DNA from: Branchiostoma floridae
Lineage: Eukaryota; Chordata; Leptocardii; Amphioxiformes; Branchiostomatidae
Assembly (NCBI RefSeq): GCF_000003815.2
Contig: NC_049982.1
Location: 25,671,508-25,735,507, forward strand
Length of the DNA: 64,000 nt
Direction of reading: 5' to 3'
Shown here: positions 1-11,875 of the stretch, one piece after another
How positions within the stretch are numbered: the first letter of the stretch is position 1
How the letters are laid out: each line of letters begins with the position of its first letter
Made by a program: the position numbers and the translations under genes
Notes under the pieces: generated by a model
What the model was told of the DNA's origin: nothing
What the model saw: only the letters and a program-made list of their open reading frames with translations
Databases searched by the model: none

Positions 1-806
1 AGAACATGCTGCAGTGCGGCAAGGATCTATCGTGGCTCATCTGTAACCTACCAGGTTTGGAGCTCATCAATGATCGCTTCACGCTGAAGTGTTTGTCAAC
101 TGCCAAGTTCCAGCAAACTCTCCTCTACACCATGAACAAGGACGACTGCCAGACCAATACAGATGGGCTACTAGAGGGAACTGAGTCCGTAGAACATGGT
201 CATGATGAAATACCAATCACCACTGTTACAGCTGCACGGAAGAACTCGGCAGTTCCCAATACCACCGCCGCCATCGATCTGTACAACAAGACCACTGAGA
301 ACTACACCAAGTTGTCCACAAATGACTTGCTGCCCTCCCAACACACAACAGAGATGGACCATGTCATTCTTCTTGGCGGAATCACCAACAATGATGACAA
401 CAGCACCTACATACCGGCCATGATCAGTGCTGTTGTTGTGCCCCTCCTCTTTGTGTTGGCAATGGTGGGCATCCTCTTCCTCTACAAACGCTGGCGGAGT
501 GCAGGCTTGGCCAATCGTGCCCAACAAGCTGCAATGGGCAACAAGCCTACGTCCTCAGAAGCAGAGGGAAGCCAGATAATCGAACTGCCCGCAGTGGTCA
601 ACTCTAACTCTGCCGCATCTGATGGGAACTCGGCGACCGACCAGACATCGGGAGACAACGACACTATTCAGCCATATGCTGTGGCCTACGACGAAGATGA
701 CGGACAAGGGATCAAGCCTTATGCAGTAGCTTACAAGGAAGACTTGGAGCAAAACGACAACTTCAAGATCCCCCTGTATGCAGCCGACCATCCCAGCCCA
801 CCATAG
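1..806 (+). CDS. LRR transmembrane receptor, 3' end only, frameshifted tail
   Basis: The reading frame is open from the left edge, so this is the last part of a longer exon. It begins inside a leucine-rich-repeat C-terminal cap: cysteines in NMLQCGKDLSWLICNLPG followed by further cysteines up to NKDDC. A Thr/Asn-rich stalk with several N-x-S/T sites follows, then one membrane span (about AMISAVVVPLLFVLAMVGIL) and a basic stop-transfer stretch (YKRWR). The cytoplasmic tail carries two similar motifs, IQPYAVAY and IKPYAVAY, whose tyrosines could be phosphorylated. This layout is what I know of the large amphioxus LRR receptor families; the ligand is unknown. The frame stops at 804-806, but an adjacent frame stays open for about 42 more codons to TAA at 932-934 with similar acidic composition, suggesting a one-base deletion near 799. 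N-terminal LRRs lie outside the window. Confidence 0.75.
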   Translation, partial: NMLQCGKDLSWLICNLPGLELINDRFTLKCLSTAKFQQTLLYTMNKDDCQTNTDGLLEGTESVEHGHDEIPITTVTAARKNSAVPNTTAAIDLYNKTTENYTKLSTNDLLPSQHTTEMDHVILLGGITNNDDNSTYIPAMISAVVVPLLFVLAMVGILFLYKRWRSAGLANRAQQAAMGNKPTSSEAEGSQIIELPAVVNSNSAASDGNSATDQTSGDNDTIQPYAVAYDEDDGQGIKPYAVAYKEDLEQNDNFKIPLYAADHPSPP

Positions 807-1689
807 ATTCGGGAGGCAACACCGAGGCAGATTCTACACCACTGCCAAATGATGACAAGTTAGAGCCAGAATATAAAGGCGAGGAAGCGGAAAATTGCAA
901 TCCGTCAACAGCCGATGGCAAAAGTCCTAACTAACCAAGTGGAAGAAGAAAATGAGAGTCCAAGCATAGGCAGAATCTAAGCAATGTATCGTAGTCCATT
1001 GGATAAGAGCGCAGCACATGTGGCGTTTCTATACAACCGAGCTTGTGGATAGTAAGAGATTTAAGCATATCAAAGTTTTGGTGCTGTATGGTGAAGACCA
1101 GTCGGGATGGACAATGCATTTCCACATGGGTAGTTGGAGACCCTGTCAAGTCTGATCACTAAAAGAAGCATTCAATTTGGTAACCTTAGAAATATATTAA
1201 ACATAGAACTATCCTGGCTGTCTATCACAACTAGCAGTTCAACCAATGACACGATAGTAATTAGTGGTTTGACCAATGAAAGAGTAGTGGCCTGGCAACA
1301 CATTCATTCAAATGTTTGGATTCTCATGCTTTTATCTTGCATTTCTACATTTTGCTAGAGGTGGGTGGGGCTATGGGATTGTTTGTAGTCATTTGTTCAA
1401 TGTGTCAATTCTGGAAGGAAGCTTTGTATAATCAGCCTAGTAATATACTTATAGACATCAATTGTTATTTGTGTTCGAGCAGAAAGTCAAAGAATGTTAT
1501 CCAAAAGAATGAACGTTCTAGGCAGTTACGACAGACATTGAGATTGCAGAGGCCAAGGTTGTCTCAATATGTGCCAGGTTTTGAACCAGCTGTGTGGTGT
1601 TCTCTGTGACATCACAAACGGAAACGCCATTGTCATTGACTGGCGGCAGGAGTCAAGATCAGGAGGGTAATAAGATACATGTGACTCAC
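807..1689. other. LRR gene 3' region and IDE intron/intergenic DNA
   Basis: No further IDE exon was recognised here on the minus strand and no other gene on either strand. Bases 807-934 are probably the displaced end of the LRR coding region and the rest its 3' UTR. A CCAAT-rich dispersed repeat lies at about 1220-1295. Confidence 0.5.
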
Positions 1690-4600
1690 CTCCGCTGGCC
1701 TGGGCTTGATCTCAAACTGAGTTGGGATAAACTCGTTAGGAGGGGGCAACTTCAGGTCAGGATGTGTCTCTACCTGACTCCATTGCTGTTGGAGCATAAA
1801 TCATCATAAATCATCATATTCTTACAATGAACATTGTTATTGACAACAAATTTTAAGATATTCATTTGACAGTGTAAATGTGTCATAAACATGTTTTGAT
1901 TATGCATTAGATCATAACAAATATCAACTTAGTTTCACAGCAATTGTATAAGATACAAAGTAGTGCAACTTCTATCAAGAGTGTCTTGTGACTAAACTAC
2001 AGTCAAACCTGCCTAAGAAGACCACCCAAGGGAACTGATCAAATCTGGTCTATGTGGACAGGTGGTCACTATAATAATTATAGTATAAACAGGATTCTTC
2101 ATGCTTGTGTCAATGTATAGAACTTTTTAAGATGATTGGCCAGATGATCTTTTGGTGGTCACTTTGACAGGTTTGACCGTACTCAAGAAACTAGCACATG
2201 TATGCAGTATGGGATTATGACTATATTATGACTAACTCTTTCATGACCATCTATCGATATTCGTTACTCTATTCTTGTGGAAATGCCAATTTAGCCAGAA
2301 GAAATACCTCAAATGTATAACCGGGGCTGTCTCCAGCTTTAAATTCTTTTCTGTTTATTTGGGAGCCCATGTTGTTAATTTTCGCTGTTAAATCTGTCAT
2401 TTCCAGTTTATGTAAATCCATTTTTATCATGCAGGAAACAAAACTTGTTGGAGGAACAGGGTAAAAGGTTTTTTTATCCCAATGAGAAATTTGGTTTCCT
2501 GAATGGAGGGACGGGTCCTGGAGACAGCCCTGTGTTTAATCAATTGTACAGTGCCTACCTTAATGAGGTCTGGAGAAATTGGTTCCACCCTATACTGTGT
2601 TTTGTACCACTTTTCTTCACTATCTGTTGCACCTTCAAAAGCTTTGGCCACCACAGCAACCCTGAGGACAAAAAAATCACAATTTTTTAAAATTTCCTCT
2701 TTCTATACATATTAACTTCATTAAAATGATGACTACTTAGTTGTTTTTTGTCAGACTCAGAGATAATTTTGTCAGCACTCGTGTTATGCGAGGAGACAAT
2801 GCCACCTCAGTACATACATACATGTACTCTGGCTCGGACCATTACCACTGAAAAAAATTGAATAAAAACTTTTGAATTGAGAAATTATTAAGTACATTTC
2901 TGGAAAAAAAATCCAAATCCAATTGGCAGAGCACTCATAAACGACTTCCATTCTTTATTTTTTTTTTAACGTAGTAATACTAATTTTGCCCTGAAAAAAT
3001 TTCAGTGCTACAAAATACTGTAATTTTTCAAATTTTCACAAAATGCGAAACTGCTAACTTGTTTTGTCTGTATAGTATGACTATAGCACTATCATGAAGT
3101 TAAAACCATTGTGAAAACTCCAAATTTCTCCTTAACCTGATCATGAAATGAAATCATAGCAAACTTAAATGCATTTACAGTAGACAGTAGACAGTAATAA
3201 AAAAAAATGGTTTTACCTGACATTCTCTGGAGTGAGTTTGGACAGTACATCATCTATGAGTTCTGGCTTGTAATCCTCACACAGGTAGGGAGCAACAAGC
3301 ACATGGTCCAAGGGGTATTGCTGCAGATGGAACCACAATCCATGTAAAAGGATATCTTAAGTTGGAATCCCAAAATTGAAAACGATTAACGTCACATGGG
3401 CACAGGACAGGGTACAGTCCGCAGTGATTCTGATTCTTAACGTAGAGATCACAGCCAAAGTTGGCTTCTGTGCATGTGAATATTCGCTTGAAAGACACTG
3501 CGTGAGTACAGAAAATTTGAATGTGTGAATGTCTGACGATATAATCTGTTCAGTTTCTAATTGGTCCAGATCCAGTCCACAGAATTTTTTTTAGACCAGT
3601 CCAACGAGAAAAACAGTTTTGTACATATGATGTACGGGTTCCCAGCCCTTACTTCCATTCAAGTTACTAGAGATAAATTACAAGTTGGTCTAATAAAACT
3701 CAGGATCTACAAATGGGAGCCAACCCTAACACTTTCATGATCTCTGTCGACAGAGACTCTGATCGTGATCTGTACTGGTACCCTATCATATATGTATGGA
3801 ACAGAAACTCCAGATTAATTGACAAGATACCTAAACAACATACATGTGTGTACATCTTTAAAAAATCAAACACTTAAAAGAGCATCAGACAGGTTATGAT
3901 TATCTCTTACTGAAACATTGGGAGAAAAGTAGGTGAAAACAGACCTGTAAGAGTCCAGCCAAGTGACTGGTGTAATTTCGAGGCATTTCTTTGTCCTTGA
4001 ACCTGAACTTGAGGGCACTCAGATCCTGAAATACAAACAGCAATGCATCAGTTTAACACATTTTCATATATAGCATTGAAAAATCATTCATACGGCAAAG
4101 TCAAACTTTACTTTAACATGCCAAAAAGAGTGAAGTGCCAGGTGGTGTCAGTGTTCACAGTTTTACTAGCCACTCTATGAATACAATAGAATACAATATA
4201 ATCCACTGAAATTGCTCCCACAACAAGTCCATTTACTCCTACATTTACTGTTACTGGATAAGCGTTGCCAGGATGGAAACCCCCCATGCAGACCCTTAAA
4301 AGGCTATGACAAAAGGTGATCCCCAAACTGACCTTGCACTCGTTGAAGATCCACTCCTTATGCCCAGCCTGTCTCAGCATCTCCAGGTATTGAAAGATGT
4401 GAGTCACAATGTCGTATACATGACCTGCAGGGGCAGAAAACCATCCAAGTCATGTCAGTTATGTAAGAAGACAGTCACTCAAGCAATGAATACTCAGAAT
4501 AGATTTTGGAAATGGTCAGGTGTTTGTTTTGCACACCTAGCAAACCACCTTATGGCTTGTACTGGCTGTATATCTGGACAGATTTAATTGAACCACTCAC

Positions 4601-7600
4601 ACCAGAAGGACCACTACATTGTGTTTGATACGTGTGGTGGGGTCTTTTAAGTGTCTGACGTGTGGCTCTTCTCAAACACAGGGCCTCCAATTATAGCCCT
4701 ATCCAAGGGATAGCTGAAGCTAGGTACTCATCTTCACCTGAGCAAAGTCATGTTAAGTGCCTTTCCCAGGGGCACATGGTCAGTGTCATTTCAATGGATT
4801 TAATCCCAGTACCTCTGGGTTATGGGCCAAACACTTTACCGTTTGTAATATGTCACACAACCCAAATGTTTTGGGTAGCATCCACTATCTTGACAAACTG
4901 TCAACCAAGGCAACAAACCAAGGCAACAGCTCAAAATCAGAACATGATAATTCTGTTCAATCTTTAGGGTAAGGGGTAGCAAAACCCCTGTAAGTCAAAT
5001 AATATTATGCAAAATGTATTGTCTATTACATTGATGAGGTTTAGACATATGGGTCTTTTAGAAGAACATTTAGAAATTGATCTCTACATTTGGGCATTAA
5101 GATCTAGAAATGGAGATAACTTTCGTCTGTAGTATACTCAAACAAAGTGTACTACAATGTACTAGTACCTACCAAGTCCCTCTTCCGTCAGGTCCACATT
5201 CACAGTGAAGAACATGAACCCGTTCCCTCCTTCTCTCTGTCCTCCTACCAGACTGTTCACCCAGCCTAGTGAAGTTTAACAAATTTAAACATCAATTTTG
5301 TATATAGGAATATGCAAACATAACATCTCATACAGTAATAGGTAGAGAAGTTTAGGTATAAGCATGTTCTTGTTCCTGAACTATTTGATAAAACTTGTGG
5401 TCTTCAACAATGACAAAAAGATGAAAACAAAACAGTGAACAGAATGTTTATTTCAACTTCAGAGATCCATGCTTTCAAACAAATCTCAAATCAAAGATGG
5501 CACTGATTTCAATGCCCAAATAATGTTTTCACAGCTATTTTCAGTGTAAAATTACCAAACTACCAAAAACATAAAAACATACTTTGGGAAGGTAATAAAG
5601 ATTATTGTAGCCTCACCCTTTGCCTTGAGTAGTGATAGTAGGCTCCCAGGGCCTTCATGGCCAATCAGATGGCCGAGGTAGTGACCAGGCTGTAATAACA
5701 ACACAATCATGTTTCTTACTGTACATTCTTTGATATTCTCAGCTATTCAATTTTTCCTTGTATTCTGATATAGAGAGGTATAGAGCAACTGTAAAACTTT
5801 AAGGCTGATTAGCAGGGAGGAACAATGGCTTGGAAACTTTTAGTAAAATGGTTCAATAATTCTGTTTCAAAAGCAATTTTTAAATCAAGACGTAGAAGAA
5901 ATACCAACATTTGTTCTGTAGTACGGGTGCAGGTCTGGTAAGGGGAAGGCCACATTCATGGTCCTAATGTCTTTTACAGGGACGACGTCACAGCGAAGCT
6001 AGGGGAAAACAACAGTCATATTTCAAATATCAGTTTGCCGGAACTTAAGAAAAAAACAATAACGCTAACGGTGTTTATTTCTTTAAGACAGTCATTACAA
6101 GTAGCAGCATTTCAGAACACAGAATGTCTGAATTACGCTGGTACAATGTATAACAACTGTTGTAATAAAAAATGTGATGTCACATAATTACCAAAGGGAC
6201 TATTGATTTCTCAACCTTGGCTGACAAAGGACAGACATTCCAGGTCATGGTGTCAATGGAAGAGGCCACTAATTCAGAAGGTGGTATTGTTTTTGGTCTG
6301 TCTGCTTGTCTGTATTTTTGCAGTTTATTTTTCATAATGGTAGTCAGGTTTACAATATACATGTAAGTGACAGGAATGTTATCCAAAACCTTATCTGCAT
6401 TGTAAACAAAACATACTAGAAACTCTAAATATTTCATAGAGGTACATGTACTAGATATTTTACAGAGGTATGAGGGATTTTTGTATTCAGAATTTGGTAC
6501 GTACCCTGAGATGTTCTTCCTGAAAAGGGTGGATGGGAAACTCTGGCACCTTCACATTCTTATTCTCCACTGATGCAAACTTGTCTACCACCAACCTACT
6601 CAAGGAATCAAGGTCCTCTGAAAGGGAGTAAAACAAAATTGTTCCACTGATTAGATATCCATGGTACTGTAGCGCCATCTACTAATCAGTGATGGTACTG
6701 CAGCCTAGGAACTACTTGTATTGCCAAGAAACAAGGTTGTTAGCAGAGGCTGTCAGAATCCAACTATCGACTATCAATGGCAACATCCTTAAAATACATT
6801 TCGCTACCACAAACCTGTAACAAAAGTGGACAAAGAGAAACAGACAGTTGTAGACAAAGACATTGTCATCTGCTTACCTTTTCCCAAAACTGAGAGTGCC
6901 ATGACATTGGCTGAGTAGTACGTGGAGTGGTACTTTAGAAGTTCATCTCTCACGTCTAAGTTCAGCTGGGCAGGTCGTTCAGATAGTGTGTACTTGTTAC
7001 CTGGATACGAAACAGAAAATATTATGTTGTAAAGATGTCAAACCATTAGCTTTTCATTTCAACAGTCTACCATGGTAGTCTCATTAAAAAAATAGAATAC
7101 TAGTATAGTACCTACCTGTATATCAGGGTTCTAGCCAGGATTTTATTTTAGCGTAATGGTAATGGCAAAGTAGCGAACAATCAATTAGGGGAATGGTGTG
7201 GAAGGCAGATCTTGGCCCTTCCTTGGCGAGATTTTGATTTAGAGTAAAACGTTGGCATGATAAGGGCGTGACCCGTGATGGGACTTACTATAACTCTATC
7301 AACATTACATCGTAATACATGTAAATTTGAAGGACTTTTTGGTCGGTTTGAAATGGCATATCATCATTTTTCATATTTGATTAGACATTTTCAACAAGAG
7401 AATGATAGCAAAGTACCACTACGTACACTAGTTAAAAATTAGTGTTGTGGTCCACATTTTAGCATGGTGGTTGCAAATTATAGTGTAGTGGCCCATTACG
7501 CTAAAAAGCACTAGTTTTAGAACCCTGTATATATTACAGCATGAGGTTATTTACCCTAAAAATGCACTAGCTAGAACCCTGCAAGTGCACCCTAGGCCAT

Positions 7601-9776
7601 TTCATCCAGTTGCCAACATAAAGACTTATGTACCTGTTCCAAATTTGCTGAAGGGATGTTTCTGGTCAGCCGTGGCCTTCTCTAGCTGATGCAGGCGCCA
7701 CATGTCCGACTTTAGGTTCTTCTCGTTTTCCGAGTCCACCGCGTTCAGCTCCCTGTCCTTGGATTCTTCGTTAAACAATGGGCTGATGAAAAACTGGGCA
7801 AATCTGTAACAAACAAATAAAGGTTCAAACAAACAAACAAAACTGAAACAAGGTGCCACTGCTGCAGTATTTCACACTGCAGCTAGGTGTCACTGCTGCA
7901 GTGTTGCTAATGCAGCCTAAGGACATAACGTCCTTGCGCAGCCCAATCATGAAGTATGGTGACAATCACTCTATAGAACATATACGCCTATACAGTCTAT
8001 TCAATATAAGGTGGCAAGGTTGATTCTGAAGATTGTGTGTTCAAAACCATGGGAGGCCCCAATGTTGTGTCCTTGGGAAAGGCACTTTCCACCAATTTTC
8101 TTACTCAACTCAGGTGAAGATGAGTACCTACACTTTAGTTAAGTCCTCTTGGATGGGATGTAAATCTAAAGGTCCCATCTTTGAGGAGAGCCACACCTTG
8201 TAAACATTGAAGAACCCACCACACTAATCGAAAAGTGTAGAGGTCCCTCCCCATGTGAGTGGATGATTTAGATTAGAAGATTACCCACAGAAGTCCTCTA
8301 TAATCTTACAATGGATGAAACAGTTCAAAATGCACCAAAAAGTAGTTACTCAAGCAACTGGATATGGTTTTGGAAACGGTCAGACGTTTCGGATAGAATC
8401 CACTATCCTTCGTCAGTGACGCTGAAGTGATCTGGAAGAAACAGGTCTTTTATTCTCTAACTATGAATGAAGACAATTTCAGATGTCCAATAGGAAACGT
8501 TGTTCACAATCAAAATGAATTTACCAGCCAATATTTCTGCAGTCTAATTGTTAAGGCATTGACATTTACGAATTCTCACCTATCCAGCGCTCCTTCCAGA
8601 TGCTGGCTGGACACATCAAAATAGTAGTTGGTGTGTTCTGCTGCGGTGAAGGCATTGGATGCTCCTCCGTGTTCATTCAAAAACTGAAACAATAAAAAAA
8701 AAATCGGACTAAGAAATTTAAACTAGTACTCACGACGAAAATGCTTGCGATGAGAAGCTTTCACTAGCAGCCATGGTTTCTGCAGCATTTCATGACCAGA
8801 GTAGATTTTCTGTTGGTAAATATCAACTGTCTGGTTGTGAAAAATTTAATTTTTTATCCGGCTTAGTGTTGTATGAGCACTCTAGCTTAGTTCTAATTTG
8901 AGTAACTTACCCTGTTGTACTCATTTTCAGATGGGTACTGAAAGAAGAATGCAAAAGCAATCAGACATTTTCAAATGCAGCATGAAATTAAGGTGTTTAG
9001 AGTTAGTTATTCTAGTTGGCACAGTAACGTCATATATCAGGATTATGAAATGTACGGAAAATTATCAAAGCTCTAAGCTTTAAGTGTGGAACCCAATGTT
9101 CTGTCACGAGTACCTTTTTTGTTCCCAGAAATAACATATGTTCACAGAAGTGGGCCAATCCAGGGACATCGTCTGGATCACACATGTAACCTGAAAATAC
9201 ATGACATTAAACATAGAATGAGTAAAACATTGGGATGATCTGTCAACCACTTTTTGAGTTATCCTCTTTCAAAGATTTTCACAAAACTGTCCCTGCACTT
9301 CCAGAATGCTTTACTAGGAGGCCTGACCTTACACCACATCAAATGCTATCTTAGTTACACAAAATACATCAACCAAAGGTGGTCCAGAACTCAAGATATC
9401 AAAACCGTAAGACTTGCTGCAGTACCTTGAAAAGACTCTAGGGGAACAGAATCTATTAAATCACTTGAGTACAGTAGTCCATGACCTGCACTTCAAGATA
9501 GGATGCAACTTTACCTATATTGACATCCAGAGCTGCTGCTGCCTTGTCTGTGGTTGGATCGCTGACCAACATCACCTTCATGCCATTGGTCAGCTCGAGC
9601 CCCCTGTACGTGCGTTTGTCCCCTGCGGACTTGATGATGCTGTCGTACGAGTGCCGCACACTGTCTGACTGGTACGCAGACATGGCGGCCGGACGCGTGG
9701 ACTTCCACCGATGGGACGATAGTCTGACTCCTGTACAAGTCTGACATGGGGTGGAGGATTGGTCAACACAGTTCAT
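1690..9776 (-). CDS. IDE: Insulin-degrading enzyme (insulysin), N-terminal half, 15 exons
   Basis: M16 zinc metalloprotease that degrades insulin, amyloid-beta and other short peptides. Exons on the minus strand: 9776-9515, 9190-9114, 8937-8911, 8683-8580, 7803-7634, 7000-6878, 6617-6505, 5998-5909, 5689-5617, 5265-5173, 4424-4333, 4025-3945, 3320-3217, 2661-2559, 1785-1690. All junctions are GT/AG and phases agree (505 codons counted from the ATG at 9683). The inverted zinc motif HFCEH is in exon 2 (H70, E73, H74 from that Met) and the distal zinc ligand Glu (E151) is in [10 protein letters not shown], 77 residues after H74 as in human IDE. Two in-frame starts exist: 9776, adding 31 Arg-containing residues, and 9683. 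Human IDE likewise has a long mitochondrial and a short cytosolic start. Coding ends at FEIKPRPAE, about residue 560 of roughly 1019 in human, with an intact donor; the C-terminal half is not in the window. Confidence 0.95.
2000..2179. mobile_element. Mariner-like MITE, TA target duplication
   Basis: A 180-bp element in an IDE intron begins CAGTCAAACCTG and ends with its near-perfect complement CAGGTTTGACCG. TA dinucleotides flank both ends (1998-1999 and 2180-2181). It is non-coding. Related sequence makes up the tandem repeat at 62.4-62.7 kb. Confidence 0.75.
4590..4860 (-). repeat. Dispersed SINE-like repeat, copy 1
   Basis: Shares a core (GCTAGGTACTCAT, CACCTGAG, a pyrimidine-rich CCTTTCCCAGG block) with segments at 8030-8290 (opposite orientation) and 59345-59755. 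The minus strand contains GGGATTAAATCC, resembling a degenerate tRNA B box. Boundaries are approximate. Confidence 0.5.
7124..7527. mobile_element. hAT-like MITE in an IDE intron
   Basis: Starts CAGGGTTCTAGCC and ends TTTTAGAACCCTG, with TTTAGCGTAATGG near the left end mirrored by CCATTACGCTAAA near the right end. CTGTATAT occurs at 7116-7123 and again at 7525-7532, overlapping the right terminus, which may be an 8-bp duplication. A further fragment ending GCTAGAACCCTG lies at about 7550-7582. Same family as copies at 18.4, 39.1 and 46.2-47.5 kb. Confidence 0.65.
8030..8290 (+). repeat. Dispersed SINE-like repeat, copy 2
   Basis: Opposite orientation to copy 1, sharing CCTTGGGAAAGGCACTT and CAGGTGAAGATGAGTACCTA. 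GTGTTCAAAACC just upstream could be a decayed B box. It sits in the IDE intron that also holds the hammerhead motif. Confidence 0.5.
8379..8420 (-). ncRNA. Hammerhead ribozyme core (type I, minimal helix III)
   Basis: On the minus strand the core CTGACGA (8416-8410) is followed by a helix II hairpin (GGATAG paired with CTATCC) and then GAAACGTC (8390-8383), giving the conserved GAAA, a two-base helix III (AC with GU) and the cleavage triplet GUC. Helix I is GTCA (8420-8417) paired with TGAC (8382-8379). All invariant core positions that I can check are present. Minimal helix III hammerheads of this kind are known from Penelope-like retroelements and retrozymes and are thought to act as dimers. 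It lies in an IDE intron in sense orientation. The flank on its 3' side has degraded relatives at about 4460-4530 and 14513-14584, so it is probably a retroelement terminus. Confidence 0.75.
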
Positions 9777-10166
9777 AGATTAATAAAACACGTGCGAGCT
9801 GGGGCAGGGGCAATGGTTGGATAGAACTGTACCACACAGTTTGATCCATATGGTGACACTGGGAGATAAGCCCTTTCTCTATGATCAGAACGCATGTGCG
9901 GAAACAGGAATTGCAGGTCAAAGATAAACGCCCTCAAACGAAAACAGTCCTTGCCTTGACCATTGTCTCGATTTGCATAACAACGTCCAGACGGTTTTTG
10001 TTTTCTTATATGTCCTGTTACAAAGACCCTCTATAGTTAAGTATGCATGTGATGTAACAAATAATTTATTCATGCACATGTTATTTTAGAGTTATCAAAA
10101 ATGGGTGAACCGTGTGATCAATGAGTTTTTATTTTTTAATGGTGGGGAGGGCTAAAAATTATACAA

Positions 10167-10194
10167 GACACGTGCACAGCACAGTGCACGTGTC
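10167..10194. promoter_or_regulatory. Perfect inverted repeat with two E-boxes
   Basis: GACACGTGCAC, six bases, then GTGCACGTGTC. Each arm carries CACGTG, the core site of bHLH factors of the USF/MYC type. It lies about 390 bp upstream of the first IDE ATG and 1.9 kb upstream of MAP9. A regulatory role is inferred. Confidence 0.4.
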
Positions 10195-11170
10195 CTTCGG
10201 TTTTTATTACTATCGCCACAGTCGCTAGTCGTACAGGGATGCATAGACAAGAGACACATAACAGCTTCTGTCGGTCCCACTGTAGTACTGGCACCCCGAC
10301 TTTTCGGTGTCGCTATAACCAGACGTCGACGCGACGCGATACGAGAGATCTAGATGAGTTTATGTAACGTTAACGTTATATAAATTTAAAAGCCCTCTCA
10401 CAATCACCACATGTTTCCCACTTACCTTTAGGCCGAATTTAGCCCCTACCAATGACACCCTGACTACACGCAAACCCTCCCTAGCTAAGGACTGCATCCA
10501 GGTAAGCTGGTGGGAACTCAGGTGTCCTTCAGGTCACAGATAGATCAATAATTTATCCTGATGGGACACCGGGTGGGTTCACAGGTCAATAGTGATTGAA
10601 CCGGAAGTACAAAGTTGATTTCCGTAGGTCACCATTTGGGTTGTTCTTGAAGCTTTTTCGGCATTTTTGTGGGACATTTTACTTCCTCGGGTTTTCTTTG
10701 TGTCTATCAGTTAAACAAAGAAAGGAAAAATCTGACAAAATAGAAAGCCAGACAAAAAAGCCAGAAAAAACGTCAAAAAGCAACCAGCGCCTAACCTCTG
10801 CTTTAAGATGACGTCATATTCGGGATTCCGGAAAAAATGTTCGGTAATCTTCGGCTCAGTTTTCGGCAACCTTCGGCGCAGCGTTCGAGAATTTCCGGAG
10901 TTCCCTTCCCGTCATGCCGCGCGGTGGGATTCCACCATCACCAAACAAGTTCAAACATCCAAGTTGCCGCTGGCAACATCAAAATATGTCATTTTTCTGT
11001 CATTTATGATCTTTGAGACGTCATAATACGCGTCACAGGAGGACGCTGATATCTTGACGGGATTGTAATCCTCTTGAGGTTAGTAAAGGGTTGTGTATTT
11101 GCGTTTCTGGTACCGTTCATTCGATCTTCGATCTGCATATAAATTTGTTTTGGTTTTAGACCCTTGGGAC

Positions 11171-11449
11171 TAATCTCCAAGCAGATCTTGCTGTGGCAAA
11201 TGGGAAGGAGTTTAGCCGGCAGAGGAGTTATTGGCCACAGCGACGATCTGCTGCAGAACGCACCGGTCAAAGGCAATTCTCAGGCAATTAAACTGCGGGG
11301 CAATTCGCACCTTCTTCCTAACGCAGTTTAATTGCCTGATAATTGCCTTTGAGCGGTTCCGTTCTGCGGCAGATCTTCGCTGTGGCCAATAACTCCTCTG
11401 CCGGCTAAACTCCTTCCCATTTGCCACAGCAAGATCTGCTTGGAGATTA
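11171..11449. mobile_element. Palindromic fold-back MITE with 9-bp target duplication
   Basis: Two arms of about 125 bp are nearly perfect reverse complements (left begins TAATCTCCAAGCAGATCTTG, right ends with its complement) around a short central loop near 11300-11320. CCTTGGGAC flanks both ends exactly (11162-11170 and 11450-11458). Nine-base duplications with long TIRs fit Mutator-like elements. Open frames inside are by-products of the palindrome. Confidence 0.9.
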
Positions 11450-11809
11450 CCTTGGGACGTTTTCGACACAAAAAGGCTTTATTATTAAACCTCCGTACTA
11501 TTATTAGAACCCACGGAGAAATATTCAAGGTAGCGTTAGAATGTGAATACTTGAATTGACTGATAGAAGTTCCATGTACAGATAAAATTATGATTCAGGC
11601 AAATGATTTGCATGTTCAGTTTGAGAAAATTAATGTAGTGGGTTATATTTCTTTATGATATGATATTTTTCACACCTAGGGTTCTTTCAAGCCTTTTCAC
11701 TAGCAGTACAGGGATGAGTCTCCCACTGCCTACTAGTATTTGGTCATAACCTCATTTACTTCAAGTTCACAGTTCACACGTTATGAATATGAGTGAAGTA
11801 TTTATGGCT

Positions 11810-11875
11810 TGTCTGTCTGTGTGTAAGTTTGTGTGTATGTGTGTGTGTTCATCTATATATGTATGTCTGTGTGCT
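11810..11875. repeat. TG-rich microsatellite
   Basis: Imperfect TG/TGTA tract upstream of MAP9. Confidence 0.7.

Noticed and set aside
1480-1610. Possible further IDE exon (minus strand reads near SWFK)
   Set aside because: The next IDE segment should continue WFKQDD-like sequence; here the similarity ends after a few residues and no suitable acceptor is in phase.
9520-9744. Plus-strand open frames over IDE exon 1
   Set aside because: Antisense shadow of the [13 protein letters not shown] coding exon; no splice or homology support.
11004-11469. Minus-strand frames of 85-90 codons
   Set aside because: They run through the palindromic transposon and mirror its two arms.
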